From: Bacteroidota bacterium
Lineage (GTDB): Bacteria > Bacteroidota > Bacteroidia > Cytophagales > Cytophagaceae
Direction of reading: 5' to 3'
NCBI GenBank assembly: GCA_023428135.1
Contig: JAEYZG010000025.1
Coordinates: 1 to 48,645 of the forward strand
Length of the DNA stretch: 48,645 nucleotides
Below, piece by piece: positions 7,653-18,200 of the stretch. Positions within the stretch are counted from its first letter, which is position 1. Each line of letters begins with the position of its first letter. The notes under the pieces are model-generated. The model was not told the origin of the DNA. It saw nothing but the letters and a program-made list of their open reading frames with translations, and searched no databases. The position numbers and the translations under genes are program-made.

Positions 7653-8079
7653 GAGTCAACTATTTAGACTAAATTTAAATAAAGGCGCAAGATTAAGTAT
7701 TATTTAGAATCTTTACAAATAACAATAAAGATAATTGTAAAACTGATACTTAAGGTTATAAGGAACGAACCAACATTTCAAAGATCTCAGATGGAACTTG
7801 TCTCAGAATAGATAAAATCTTTAAAACTCTTTTCATATAAAGAACTTGTCAAATCAAAACCGACCAAAAATAAACACCTAATAATCAAACATTTGCAAAA
7901 AGGTTTCATTTTATACAAAAATTTTATCCGAACAAATTAAGTGAAAATGAAAAAATAGCTATATTTGTCTACTAGTTCTATATAGTATATATGTTATATT
8001 TAAAATATTTACTCAGCCGACTTTTAACAGACTAAATTTTAAGACCTTCGAAACTTTCACATTTAAACTTGAACTAATA
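7653..8079. promoter_or_regulatory. Divergent intergenic region with a possible promoter for the downstream receptor
   Basis: This 427-bp AT-rich gap separates two divergent TonB receptor genes and holds no convincing gene. On the plus strand TATATTTG at 7960-7967 matches the Bacteroidota -7 consensus, about 110 nt before the ATG at 8080. I see no clear -33 box at the right distance. No convincing Fur site was found. Confidence 0.35.
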
Positions 8080-10629
8080 ATGACTAAAACACTACAAATT
8101 ATTATTGCCTTCCTCCTTATTGGAAGTTTTGCATATGCGCAAAATGACCTTAAAGGAACTGTAAAAGATAATCAAGGCTTACCTTTACCAGGTGCTATTA
8201 TTTTAATAAAAGGTACGAGTGCAACAGCAGCTTCTGATGCAGATGGAAATTTTTCCATAGAAGCCCCTAAAGACTTTCCATACTATGTACAAATAACTGC
8301 AACTGGCTTTAAAACTCAGGAACTTCAAATCACTGCGGAAACTCCTACTCCTCTTCTTTTATCCCTTGCTGTAGATGAGCTTCTGGATGAGGTTGTGGTA
8401 ACATCTAGAAGAAGAAAAGAGGTTGCTCAGGAAATTCCAATTCCGATTTCAGTAGTAGGTGGTTCTCAGGTTGAAAATTCTGGTTCTTTTAATGTTAACA
8501 GAGTAAAGGAACTTGTGCCTACTGTTCAACTTTATTCCTCTAACCCTAGAAATACAACGCTTAATATCCGTGGATTGGGTTCTACATTTGGGCTTACCAA
8601 TGATGGTATTGACCCAGGAGTTGGATTTTATGTAGATGGTGTGTATTATGCTCGTCCGGCTGCAACCACGCTTGACTTTATTGACATTGAGCAAATTGAA
8701 GTATCTCGTGGACCACAAGGAACACTTTTCGGTAAAAATACAACTGCAGGAGCATTTAACATTACTACCCGTGCTCCAAGATTCCAGCCAGGTGCAAACT
8801 TCGAAGTAAGTTATGGTAACTATGGTTACATACAGGCAAAAGCTTCTGTAACAGGTCCTCTTACCAAAAATCTTGCTGCCCGCGTTTCATTTTCAGGAAC
8901 TCAGCGCGATGGATTGATTTACAATGTAAGATCATCAAAATACATCAATGACCTTAATAACATAGGAGGTAGAGTTCAATTACTTTATAACCTTACTGAT
9001 AATATCAGATTAACTCTTGCAGGTGATGTGTCCAGACAAAAACCGGAAGGTTATGCACAGGTTATAGCAGGGGTTGCACCTACTCAACGTGCAGCATATC
9101 GTCAGTTCAATCAGATCATATCTGACCTGAATTATACACTTCCAAGCCAAAACGCATTTGACAGAAAAGTGGATCAGGATACACCATGGAGATCAGGCAA
9201 TGAGCTAGGTGGATTATCTCTAAATGCTGATATAAAACTTGGGAAAGGAACTTTGACTTCAACATCTGCTTGGCGTTATTGGAACTGGGATCCGTCAAAT
9301 GACAGAGATTTCACAGGTCTCCCGGTGTTAAGATTATCTCAGGCTACTTCCAAACACCAACAATGGTCACAGGAAGTTCGTTATGCAGGTGAATTCTCAT
9401 CTCGTCTTAGCGGTGTAGTTGGAGTATTTGCTCTTGGTCAAAATCTAAAAACTGATCCTGTGCATATTGAAGAGTCAGGAGCAGCACAGTGGAGATTTTC
9501 TCAAAATTCAACCAGCCCACTTTGGCAGACTCCAGGGCTACTTGACGGATACGGAATCAAATCAAAATCATGGTTAAATTCCTTCAGTGGAGCCGTATTT
9601 GGTCAGCTTGACTGGGCTATCACTAAAAACCTTCACTTGTTACCAGGTCTTCGTTACAACTACGACTTTAAAGAAGTTGACTTTAACCGTCAGACATATG
9701 GTGGATTGGAGACAAATGATCCTGCTTTAATCGCGCTTAAACGTGCTGTTTATACTGATCAGTATTATCATGCAAAAGCTGAAAACACTAACTTTTCAGG
9801 ACAGGTAACCCTTGCCTACAAGCCTATTAAACAAATTAATACTTTTGCCACCTATTCTAACAGTTATAAGCCTGTAGGTGTAAACCTAGGAGGATTACCT
9901 ACTGCTAATGGTGACGTATTAACAGACCTTGCAAAGGTAAAACCTGAATACGTAACACATGTGGAGTTTGGTATCAAAACAAACCCTACTTCAAATACTA
10001 CTTTGAATTTGATTGTGTTTAATACATCTATTAAAGATTACCAGACTCAGGTACAAACTGCAGAAGTTGGTGTAAACCGTGGATACCTCTCTAATGCTGA
10101 AAAAGTAAGAGTTCAGGGTATTGAGTTGGATGGTAGTATCAGAGTAAGCAGAAATCTTGCTATCAATGCTGCTGTAGCATATACTGACGGTAAATATGTT
10201 TCATTCAAAAATGCTCCTGTACCTCTTGAAGAAACAGGCGGTGCAAGTGCTTTCAAAGATATTTCAGGAGGCAGACTTCCAGGTATCTCAAAATGGGCCG
10301 GTTCTATTGGTGGTGAAGTCAATACAAACGAAGGCAAATTTTTGGGATCAAAAGGAAAGTTCTTCCTTGGTGTTGACTCTTACTTCCGTTCTGAATTTTC
10401 TTCAAGCGCATCTCCTTCAAAATATCTGAACGTAGATGGTTACTCTTTGCTTAATGCAAGACTAGGTTTCAGAGCAGCAAACGGATTGTCTGTCTTTGTA
10501 TGGGGACGTAACATCCTGGATAAAGATTACTTTGAGCAACTGTTACCAGCTGCTGGTAATGCCGGCCACTATGCAGGTGTAATTGGCGATCCAAGAACTT
10601 ACGGAGTTACGTTAAGATATTCATTATAA
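8080..10629 (+). CDS. TonB-dependent receptor
   Basis: This 849-aa outer-membrane receptor has a clear signal peptide (cleavage after FAYAQ), an N-terminal carboxypeptidase-like domain (DLKGTVKDNQGLPLPGAIIL, about 23-105), a TonB-box-like stretch (DEVVVTSRR), a plug (SRGPQGTLFGKNTTAGAFNI) and a long barrel ending in VTLRYSL. It is not SusC-like in size, and no SusD gene follows. The barrel resembles the broad iron-complex/vitamin class of receptors, and the substrate is unknown. It is monocistronic, with a strong terminator at 10651-10684. Confidence 0.92.
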   Translation: MTKTLQIIIAFLLIGSFAYAQNDLKGTVKDNQGLPLPGAIILIKGTSATAASDADGNFSIEAPKDFPYYVQITATGFKTQELQITAETPTPLLLSLAVDELLDEVVVTSRRRKEVAQEIPIPISVVGGSQVENSGSFNVNRVKELVPTVQLYSSNPRNTTLNIRGLGSTFGLTNDGIDPGVGFYVDGVYYARPAATTLDFIDIEQIEVSRGPQGTLFGKNTTAGAFNITTRAPRFQPGANFEVSYGNYGYIQAKASVTGPLTKNLAARVSFSGTQRDGLIYNVRSSKYINDLNNIGGRVQLLYNLTDNIRLTLAGDVSRQKPEGYAQVIAGVAPTQRAAYRQFNQIISDLNYTLPSQNAFDRKVDQDTPWRSGNELGGLSLNADIKLGKGTLTSTSAWRYWNWDPSNDRDFTGLPVLRLSQATSKHQQWSQEVRYAGEFSSRLSGVVGVFALGQNLKTDPVHIEESGAAQWRFSQNSTSPLWQTPGLLDGYGIKSKSWLNSFSGAVFGQLDWAITKNLHLLPGLRYNYDFKEVDFNRQTYGGLETNDPALIALKRAVYTDQYYHAKAENTNFSGQVTLAYKPIKQINTFATYSNSYKPVGVNLGGLPTANGDVLTDLAKVKPEYVTHVEFGIKTNPTSNTTLNLIVFNTSIKDYQTQVQTAEVGVNRGYLSNAEKVRVQGIELDGSIRVSRNLAINAAVAYTDGKYVSFKNAPVPLEETGGASAFKDISGGRLPGISKWAGSIGGEVNTNEGKFLGSKGKFFLGVDSYFRSEFSSSASPSKYLNVDGYSLLNARLGFRAANGLSVFVWGRNILDKDYFEQLLPAAGNAGHYAGVIGDPRTYGVTLRYSL

Positions 10630-10650
10630 AACACTCAATCATTTTTACAT

Positions 10651-10684
10651 AAAAAAGGCGGAAGCATTCACTTCCGCCTTTTTT
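10651..10684 (+). terminator. Rho-independent terminator
   Basis: AAGGCGGAAG pairs with CTTCCGCCTT around a six-base loop, with an A run before and a T run after. It lies 22 nt after the TonB receptor stop codon. Confidence 0.92.
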
Positions 10685-10813
10685 ATTTCTGTTCATTTCA
10701 TCTATTAAGCTCAAATTATTTCTCCAAACATCTGTACAATACATTTTTATATTATATGTTACTATTTCTTTACAAAAAATTTGAATAGAGAATTAAAATA
10801 AAAATATTAAACA

Positions 10814-10856
10814 ATTGTCTGATATCATCAATCAATTAAATTTGTCATTTAATTGA
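10814..10856 (+). promoter_or_regulatory. Promoter overlapped by a perfect palindrome
   Basis: ATTG (10814-10817), a 19-nt spacer and TAAATTTG (10837-10844) match the Bacteroidota -33/-7 promoter with one mismatch. A palindrome with 10-bp perfect arms (TCAATTAAAT at 10832-10841 and ATTTAATTGA at 10847-10856) covers the -7 box and the predicted start point. It lies 24 nt before the ATG of the next gene. The promoter match is seen in the sequence. An operator role for the palindrome is inference. Confidence 0.55.
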
Positions 10857-10880
10857 CGATTATTTTTCAAAAACCAATTC

Positions 10881-12722
10881 ATGAAACACTTTTTAAATTT
10901 GCCTTTTGTCTCTTCAATATTTATTTCATTATTAATGCTCTCTGTGCTTTTACTAAAAATACCTGATGGCAATCAATCCTTATATATATTTTTTTCACTT
11001 ATAGCATCCGGCTGTCTTTTTATACTATTTTACACCCTGATAGGGAAGATATTAAAGGACAGAAGTCACCTTCTGAAAATGCTATTTTTCATTATTTGTA
11101 TCACACTGCCCTTTTTACATTTTTATTTTGCTCAATACTGGCCTCATAATCACGAGTATATGGCATGGAGAAATAGAATGGTAATATACGTATCCCATTT
11201 TTATCAATGGGACTTTCTTCCCTATTGGTCAGCAGGTGACGGCGCTGGTCTAGGGGGGCCCCTACCTATTTATTATCATAAACTTTTTTATTGGGTAAGT
11301 TCATTTTTATATGTTTTACATCCCGTAATAAAAGATGCTGCAACTTTGGCAATGATTATATTTGCAGGTATAGGTGTAATAGGAATGCAAAAATGTCTTA
11401 AGGCAATTGGAATGGAATCATGGCCATCCCTTTTCCTGGCTGCTACCTTACCCCTCCAGTATTATACTCTCACAGATTGGTTTATAAGAGGTGCTCTGGC
11501 AGAATACACTGCATTAATGATAGCGCCATGGCTAATATGGTGGTGCTTAAATTTATTATCGACAGGAAAATTTTCGATTTCAATAGGAATCATTCTGGCC
11601 TTTACCTATTTCAGTCATAATATAATTGCGTATTACGGAGTCTTTGCTATTATAATCTCCTTTGTTATTCATATATCTCGCACGCGTCCTGGGATTAAAG
11701 AGCTCTCTCCTATACTAAAAAAAATTGTTACTTCATTGTTAATATTTTTAGGATTCATACTCCCTTACCTTATCCCTATGTTTTTAATTAGAAAATACTA
11801 TGATCCTAGTAAAATCACATGGGACATGGGGTGGACCTTCAAACCAACTATCAGTTATTTTTGGGACAGAGATTATACATGGCATCATTTTGATGGCTAT
11901 TCTGTGCAATTTAGTCCTATGTTAACTGTATCCATTCTGGTTTTCATAGGTTTAATTATTTCTTCTATGTTCAGAAATAAACCTGAACTTTCAGATACTT
12001 CAAATCCCAACAGAAAGTATGCTGGTCTATTTATTGTCATTTTATTTGTTCTATTTGCTCTTCTTCAATTAAATTTTACAATACCGTTCTACAATAAATT
12101 TCCCGGAGCTTTATTTATCCAATTTCCTTGGAGATTACTTACTTATCTTCAAGTATTATTGCTTCTTATTCTTGGCTTACTGATTTTAAAATATTTCACA
12201 AAGCAAAATCTCATTATAGTACCTTGGATTACAGGGTTTTTCTTTTTAGGTACTTTAGCCTCATATCCTTTAATTAAAAACCCACCAGTTACTTATCAAT
12301 GGTTCCCTAAAGAGGAGGTGGAATCATTCACAAATACGGGAACATTTGGCATGGGAGAATACATGCCTAATGTTGATGAAATGCCTGGTGGTGCCTGGCT
12401 GTACTTTAATGCTTTAGGAGCAAGAGGAGTTGAAATAATTAGCGCAGGTCCAAACAAATTTGAGAAACTTCCTTTGGAAAATCCTGAAAACCTTGTGCAG
12501 GAATACAAAATTTCAGTCCCAGGTGATGCTGAAGTTATTTTACCGATTAATTACTCTGGGCTTGAGAAAGTTTACCTGGTCAAAAATGATGGGTCAGGAT
12601 CAAAAGAAATAAAAGCAGAATATTACCGTACAAGCGATGATCCGAGAATAAAAATAAAATTACAGTCGGGGGAACATTTTATCAGAGTAAAACTACCTAG
12701 TATCTTTAATTTTTTCAATTAA
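10881..12722 (+). CDS. Large polytopic membrane protein, possibly GT-C/PTPS-related type
   Basis: The 613-aa product has about ten membrane helices spread over residues 10-465, then a soluble C-terminal region of about 150 aa with a beta-rich look. Motifs such as WDFLPYWSAGDGAGLGGPLPIYYH and DWFIRGALAEYTALMIAPW recall the membrane proteins called 6-pyruvoyl-tetrahydropterin-synthase-related, a poorly named family with the fold of GT-C glycosyltransferases that use lipid-linked sugars. The first-loop acidic residues typical of GT-C enzymes are not certain here (HNHEYMAWRNR may fill that place). No sugar-metabolism genes are adjacent. A predicted promoter lies immediately upstream. Confidence 0.6.
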   Translation: MKHFLNLPFVSSIFISLLMLSVLLLKIPDGNQSLYIFFSLIASGCLFILFYTLIGKILKDRSHLLKMLFFIICITLPFLHFYFAQYWPHNHEYMAWRNRMVIYVSHFYQWDFLPYWSAGDGAGLGGPLPIYYHKLFYWVSSFLYVLHPVIKDAATLAMIIFAGIGVIGMQKCLKAIGMESWPSLFLAATLPLQYYTLTDWFIRGALAEYTALMIAPWLIWWCLNLLSTGKFSISIGIILAFTYFSHNIIAYYGVFAIIISFVIHISRTRPGIKELSPILKKIVTSLLIFLGFILPYLIPMFLIRKYYDPSKITWDMGWTFKPTISYFWDRDYTWHHFDGYSVQFSPMLTVSILVFIGLIISSMFRNKPELSDTSNPNRKYAGLFIVILFVLFALLQLNFTIPFYNKFPGALFIQFPWRLLTYLQVLLLLILGLLILKYFTKQNLIIVPWITGFFFLGTLASYPLIKNPPVTYQWFPKEEVESFTNTGTFGMGEYMPNVDEMPGGAWLYFNALGARGVEIISAGPNKFEKLPLENPENLVQEYKISVPGDAEVILPINYSGLEKVYLVKNDGSGSKEIKAEYYRTSDDPRIKIKLQSGEHFIRVKLPSIFNFFN

Positions 12723-12736
12723 TAATAAGCCAGATA

Positions 12737-12795
12737 AAGCAGAAGCAAAAGGGGTTCAATTTCTTTTATTAAAAAAACAACTCTCGCTTCTGCTT
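12737..12795 (+). terminator. Possible terminator with a long loop
   Basis: AAGCAGAAGC (12737-12746) and GCTTCTGCTT (12786-12795) are perfect inverted 10-mers with a 39-nt loop, followed by a short T run. It lies just after the stop codon of the 613-aa membrane protein. The neighbouring insertion sequence entered directly after it. Confidence 0.5.
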
Positions 12796-12797
12796 AT

Positions 12798-13792
12798 TTT
12801 AAAAATAGGATTACCCATTTAAATATCTGAACGCAGACTGGTTGCGTTGAGGCTATCTATTTTTACCCAAAAAAGAAGTATGAAAATAGATAAGGGGCTT
12901 AGCCGTAAAGAATTTAAAGAGAAATATCCTGATAATTCATCATGTTTACAATATTTAGCCGAGTTAAAATGGGCGGATGGTTATGAATGTAAAGGTTGTA
13001 AGAGTACGACCTATTCCAGAGGTAAGCAACCATATAGTAGAAGATGTACCAAGTGTCAATATGATGAGTCCGCAACATCAGGTACCCTTTTTCACAAGAT
13101 AAAATTTTCTATATCATTAGCTTTTGAGATGTTGTATGAAATAGTTACCTGCAAAATAGTGTTTGGCTGGCGGAAAGATTTCAATTGCAGCAAAAAACAA
13201 CATGGTTGTTCAGGCAAAAAGTACAGGAAGCTATGAAAAGTAGCCTAGAGCATCCTTTGGAAGATGAAGTTCACGTAGATGAATTTGAAATAGGCACTCC
13301 GAAAAAAGGGCAGCAAGGAAGAAGTGCCAGTGAAGAAAAGATCAGAGTAGTAATAGCCATCGAACATCGCAATGGAACTGCCGGAAGAGGATATGCACAA
13401 GTAATTACGGATTATTCCTGTAGCTCATTAAAACCTATATTTGATCAACATATTGCAAGGGATGCAAAGTGGAAACAGATGGATGGAGTGGATATAAACC
13501 CCTTAAAACAGAATATCCAAATCTAAAACAGAAACTGTCAGAAAAAGGAGAGAATTTTAAGATGCTACATATCCAAATAAGGAATTTTAAAAACTGGATA
13601 CGGGGAGTTCATTCGTATTGCAACAAAGAGTACATGAATAAGTACCTACAGGAATATTTCTACAGATTTAACAGAAGAAACTTTAGAAAGAATATCCTTG
13701 AGAATATTCTTAAAAGAATGGTGGAAGGATCTCCAATTACATATTCTCAAATAATAAAGCAAGCGATCTAAATGGGTAATCCTATTTAAAAA
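12798..13792 (+). mobile_element. IS1595-type insertion sequence with target duplication
   Basis: The element runs from 12806 to 13784 (979 bp). Its ends are inverted repeats that are identical over the outer 16 bp (TAGGATTACCCATTTA). It is flanked by perfect 8-bp direct repeats TTTAAAAA (12798-12805 and 13785-13792), the target-site length expected for IS1595 elements. Intact duplications and ends indicate a recent insertion. The single transposase gene inside is read in three frames. Confidence 0.88.
12880..13771 (+). pseudogene. IS1595-family transposase, frameshifted twice
   Basis: The reconstructed protein of about 297 aa has an N-terminal zinc ribbon (CKGC and CTKC pairs) and a DDE-type ISXO2-like catalytic domain (HVDEFEIG, then TDGWSGY, then NWIRGVHS and YLQEYFYRFNRR). 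The frame changes first near 13152-13157, where one extra A in the run gives TCKNSVWLAERFQLQQKTTW. It changes again near 13467-13470, where one extra G restores KVETDGWSGY. Both fit single-base losses from short runs, so sequencing error is possible. As written, the element is unable to make its own transposase. The ATG at 12880 is the likely start. Confidence 0.85.
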
Positions 13793-13816
13793 TTTCAATA
13801 TTTGATATTTTTTAAT

Positions 13817-14158
13817 TTAAGCTACAATTGATTTCCAAACCCTTGCGTCATTAAAAGTAAATTTCTCTTTCATCGGAGGAATAATTCTGACTTTTTCTTT
13901 AATGGTTTTTACTGTCTTAAAATTTCCTTCAGGCTGTTCTCCTAGTTATTTTTTAATAAAGGCAGATTATTTAATCTATTATTTTTTTAACCATTACAGC
14001 TGTGATGCCTTTATCCATCAGCAATTGGGCTTTATCTAAAAAACACCATTATTTTTCCAATCAACACTCTTCATTTTAGGGGTAATCCACATGTAATTCT
14101 AGGTAAAATTTCTTAATGGTTCTTACTGTCTTCAAATTTCCTTCAGGATGTTCCCCTA
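13817..14158 (-). pseudogene. Decayed gene remnant with a duplicated segment
   Basis: No intact gene lies between the IS and the efflux operon. On the minus strand, fragments read like protein: GEQPEGNFKTVKTIKEKV continuing to a TAA stop at 13817, and a second partial copy GEHPEGNLKTVRTIKK. The repeated DNA lies at 13894-13944 and 14109-14158, about 50 bp at roughly 85% identity. A piece between them reads DKAQLLMDKGITAVMVKK. I do not recognise the family. Because both copies keep similar codons, a duplicated and then decayed coding region is likely. Confidence 0.4.
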
Positions 14159-14187
14159 TTTTTTCACTTTGAAATCAAGACAAATTA

Positions 14188-15270
14188 ATGATGAAGAAAT
14201 TTCTCATACTTATTAGTATCAGTACCTTGTTCTTTGCAAGCTGCTCATCACACAAAGAAGAAAAGGAACATGAAATTAAATTCCTGGTCACCAGCCTTTT
14301 AAAAAAGGACACCACCGTTACCAGAGAATATGTTTGCCAGATCCGCTCTATACAGCATATCGAACTGAGAGCTCTTGAGAAGGGCTATCTTCAGAATATT
14401 TTTGTTGACGAAGGGAGCTTTGTAAAAAAAGGGCAACTAATGTTTAAAATTATGCCCTTGCTCTATAATGCAGAGCTACAAAAGGCTCAGGCAGAGGCCA
14501 ATTTCGCAGAGATTGAATACCAAAACACCAAAAGACTTGCAGACAGCAATGTTGTATCCCGCAATGAGCTTGCAATGTCTAAAGCCAAACTGGATAAAGC
14601 AAAGGCAGAATTATCATTAGCAGCAGTCCATTTAGGATTTACAGAAATCAGAGCTCCATTTGACGGTATCATGGATCGCTTTCAGGTAAGGCTGGGAAGT
14701 CTGGTCACTGACGGGGATTTGCTTACAACTTTATCTGACAACAGCAAAATGTGGGTCTACTTTAATGTACCTGAAGCTGAATACCTTGACTACAAATTAA
14801 AAGAAAATAAGAGTAAAAAAATGAACGTCAACCTGTTAATGGCTAATAATCAGCTATTCGGACATCAGGGTGTGGTTGAAACAATTGAAGCTGACTTTAA
14901 CAATGAAACAGGGAATATCGCATTCAGGGCAACATTCCCGAATCCTGAAGGCCTGTTAAGACATGGAGAAACGGGGAATATACAAATGGTAGTCCCGCTT
15001 AATGATGCATTGATTATTCCTCAGAAAGCCTCCTTCGAAATTCTTGAAAAGAAATATGTATTTGTGGTTGATAAAGATAATGTAGTAAAACAAAGAGAAA
15101 TTACTATAGCAGCTGAAATGCCTGATCTGTATGTAATACAGGATGGTCTGGCTCCCGATGAAAAAATACTTCTTGAAGGTATCCGCAAGGTGAAAGATAA
15201 TGATAAGATAAGCTATAAATATGAAGACCCTAAGGTTGTAATACCTCAATTGAAAGTATATACCGAATAG
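14188..15270 (+). CDS. RND efflux periplasmic adaptor lipoprotein (AcrA/MexA type)
   Basis: The 360-aa membrane-fusion protein links the inner-membrane pump to the outer-membrane channel. The signal peptide ends in a lipobox (LFFASC), so it is probably anchored by a lipid. The order is barrel-sandwich half (ALEKGYLQNIFVDEGSFVKKGQLMFKI, about 62-90), an alpha-helical hairpin (about 95-150), the second lipoyl half (FTEIRAPFDGIMDRFQV), then beta-barrel and membrane-proximal domains. It is the first gene of a three-gene operon, 26 nt before the pump gene. An ATG one codon later (14191) is an equal start choice. Confidence 0.93.
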   Translation: MMKKFLILISISTLFFASCSSHKEEKEHEIKFLVTSLLKKDTTVTREYVCQIRSIQHIELRALEKGYLQNIFVDEGSFVKKGQLMFKIMPLLYNAELQKAQAEANFAEIEYQNTKRLADSNVVSRNELAMSKAKLDKAKAELSLAAVHLGFTEIRAPFDGIMDRFQVRLGSLVTDGDLLTTLSDNSKMWVYFNVPEAEYLDYKLKENKSKKMNVNLLMANNQLFGHQGVVETIEADFNNETGNIAFRATFPNPEGLLRHGETGNIQMVVPLNDALIIPQKASFEILEKKYVFVVDKDNVVKQREITIAAEMPDLYVIQDGLAPDEKILLEGIRKVKDNDKISYKYEDPKVVIPQLKVYTE

Positions 15271-15296
15271 TGTTCACTTATTCAAATTAGAAGAAG

Positions 15297-18200
15297 ATGT
15301 TTAGTAAATTCATTCACAGGCCAGTATTTGCGATAGTGATATCACTTGTCATTATCTTCATGGGTATGCTGGCCATCAGTAGCCTGCCCACTTCCCAGTT
15401 TCCTGAAATTTCCCCACCGATGGTTATAGTAAGGGCATCTTATCCTGGTGCCAGTGCTAAGGTATTAACTGAATCAGTTCTAATTCCTCTTGAGCAAGCT
15501 GTAAACGGGGTGCCAGGAATGAAATACATGACTTCAGATGCAACCAGTGCAGGTGAGGCCAATATACAGATCGTGTTTAACCTTGGTACCAATCCTGATC
15601 AGGCCGTAGTAAATGTCAATACCAGAATTGCTCAGGTATTGAACAGGCTGCCTATACTGGTGCAAAGGGAAGGCGTAATCGTTAACCGTATTGTGCCTAA
15701 CATGCTGATGTATGTTAACCTATACAGTACGGATAAAAACTCCGATATGAAATTCCTTTTCAACTATGCAGGTGTGAATATGATACCTGAATTGCAAAGG
15801 ATTAACGGTATTGGTCAGGCCAGCATTCTTGGTAGTCGTCAGTATGCTATGCGTGTCTGGTTAAAACCAGATAGAATGCGTGCCTACAATATCTCCGCTG
15901 ATGAGGTAATGGAAGCATTGGGTGATCAAAGCGTTATCGGATCTCCCGGAAGAATTGGCCGAAGCGATGGTAAACGAGCAGAAGCCCTTGAATACGTGCT
16001 CACATATAAGGGAAGGTTTAATGATCCGGAAGAATATAACAATGTAATCATCAAAGCCAATGCTAACGGAGAAATCCTTAGATTGAAAGACGTAGCGACT
16101 GTGGAGCTGGGAAGTGAATATTATGACCTTTATTCCAATCTTAATGAATATCCTTCTGCAGCTATTGTATTAAAACAGACCTATGGTAGCAATGCAACAG
16201 ATGTAATCAAGGATGTAAAAGCCCAATTGGAGGAAATGAAAAAAAACTTCCCTCCGGGAATGAGCTATGAAATCAGCTACGATGTTTCCAACTTCCTTGA
16301 TGCATCTACGGAGAACGTCATTCATACATTAAGAGATGCCTTTATATTAGTGGCCATCGTTGTTTTCTTATTTCTTGGCGACTGGCGTTCTACGCTTATT
16401 CCAACTCTTGCAGTACCAGTATCTCTTATCGGAGCATTCATGTGTATGCAGTTATTCGGACTTACCATCAACATGATTACTCTATTTGCACTTGTATTGG
16501 CAATCGGTATAGTTGTCGACGATGCGATAGTGGTTGTGGAGGCCGTCCATGCCAAGATGGAAGAAGAACACTTATCTCCATACAATGCGGTAAGAAAAGT
16601 GATTGGTGAAATCAGTGGAGCCGTTATTGCCATTACCCTACTGATGACTGCTGTATTTGTTCCTGTTGCATTTATGACAGGACCTGTGGGGATTTTCTAC
16701 AGACAGTTTTCCATTACAATTGCTTCCTCTATTATAATTTCAGGTATTGTAGCGCTTACCCTTACTCCTGTTCTTTGTGCCATGATTCTGAAGAATAATC
16801 ACGGACAACCAAGAAAGAAGACGCCTGTCAACAGATTTATTGACTGGTTTAACAGAGGTTTTGAAAAGCTTACAGGAAGATACGTCGGGCTGTTAAATAT
16901 TATAGCCAACAGAAGATTAGTTACTTTCGGCTTATTGATCGCATTTTGTATCGGAATCTTCGGAATTACCAGAACCCTGCCTTCAGGCTTTATTCCCAGT
17001 GAAGATCAGGGGATGATCTATGCCATTATTCAGACACCTCCGGGATCTACACTTGAAAGAACCAATGACATTGCCCGCAAACTTCAGGAAATAACCAAAG
17101 AAGTTGAAGGAATACAATCTGTATCAGCTCTTGCAGGATATGAGGTACTTACTGAGGGTAGAGGATCCAATGCCGGAACTTGTCTTATCAATCTAAAGCC
17201 TTGGGCAGAAAGAGAACATACTGTAAACGAAATTATCTATGAATTAGAAGAAAAAGCTAAGGTAATCCCTGGAGCAACTATTGAGTTCTTTGATCCACCA
17301 GCAGTGCCAGGCTATGGAGCTGCAGGTGGTTTTCAATTACAGTTGCTTGACAAAACAAACTCCGGTGACTATAAAGCTCTGGAAAAAGTGAATGATGAAT
17401 TCATGGCGGAACTTAGAAAACGCAAAGAATTAACAGGTTTGTTTACATTCTTCAGCGCCAACTATCCACAGTATGAGCTGGAAATCGATAACCAATTGGC
17501 CATGCAAAAAGGTGTATCCATCGGTAATGCTATGAATACGCTGTCCATTTTAATAGGAAGTACCTATGAACTTGGCTTCATCAAATACCAACGTTTCTTC
17601 AAAGTATTCGTGCAGTCATCACCTGAATATAGAAAGCTTCCGGAAGATGTTCTAAACATGTGGGTTAAAAATGATCATGGAGAAATGGTTCCTTTTTCAG
17701 CCTTCATGAAAATTAAGAAGACTCAGGGTGCTAACGAGATAAACAGGTATAACATGTATACGACAGCTTCCATCAGAGGTGGTTCTGCAAAAGGATACAG
17801 TAGCGGTGAAGCCATTCAGGCTGTGCAGGAAGTGGCCCAAAAGACATTACCCCGTGGTTATGACATAGACTGGGGTGGTCTTTCAAAAGACGAAGTAATG
17901 CGTGGAAACGAAGCGCTCTATATATTCCTTATCGTTTTGGGTTTTGTGTACCTTGTTCTAGCAGCACAATATGAAAGCTTTATCATTCCGCTATCTGTAA
18001 TATTTTCACTGCCGGCTGGGGTATTCGGTTCATTTATGTTGCTAAAGATAATGGGTCTTGCAAATGATATTTATGCTCAGGTAGGTCTTGTAATGCTTGT
18101 TGGTTTACTTGGTAAAAATGCTGTGTTGATTGTAGAGTTTGCTGTTCAAAAACAGCAGCAGGGAGCTACTGTACTTGAAGCAGCAATAGAAGGAGCTAAA

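Noticed and set aside
7711..7740. Fur box in front of the siderophore receptor
   Set aside because: Only a weak inverted repeat (ACAAT-N7-ATTGT) was found, and it does not match a Fur consensus well enough.
8080..10629. SusC/SusD polysaccharide-uptake pair
   Set aside because: The receptor is shorter than typical SusC proteins, and no SusD-like lipoprotein follows.
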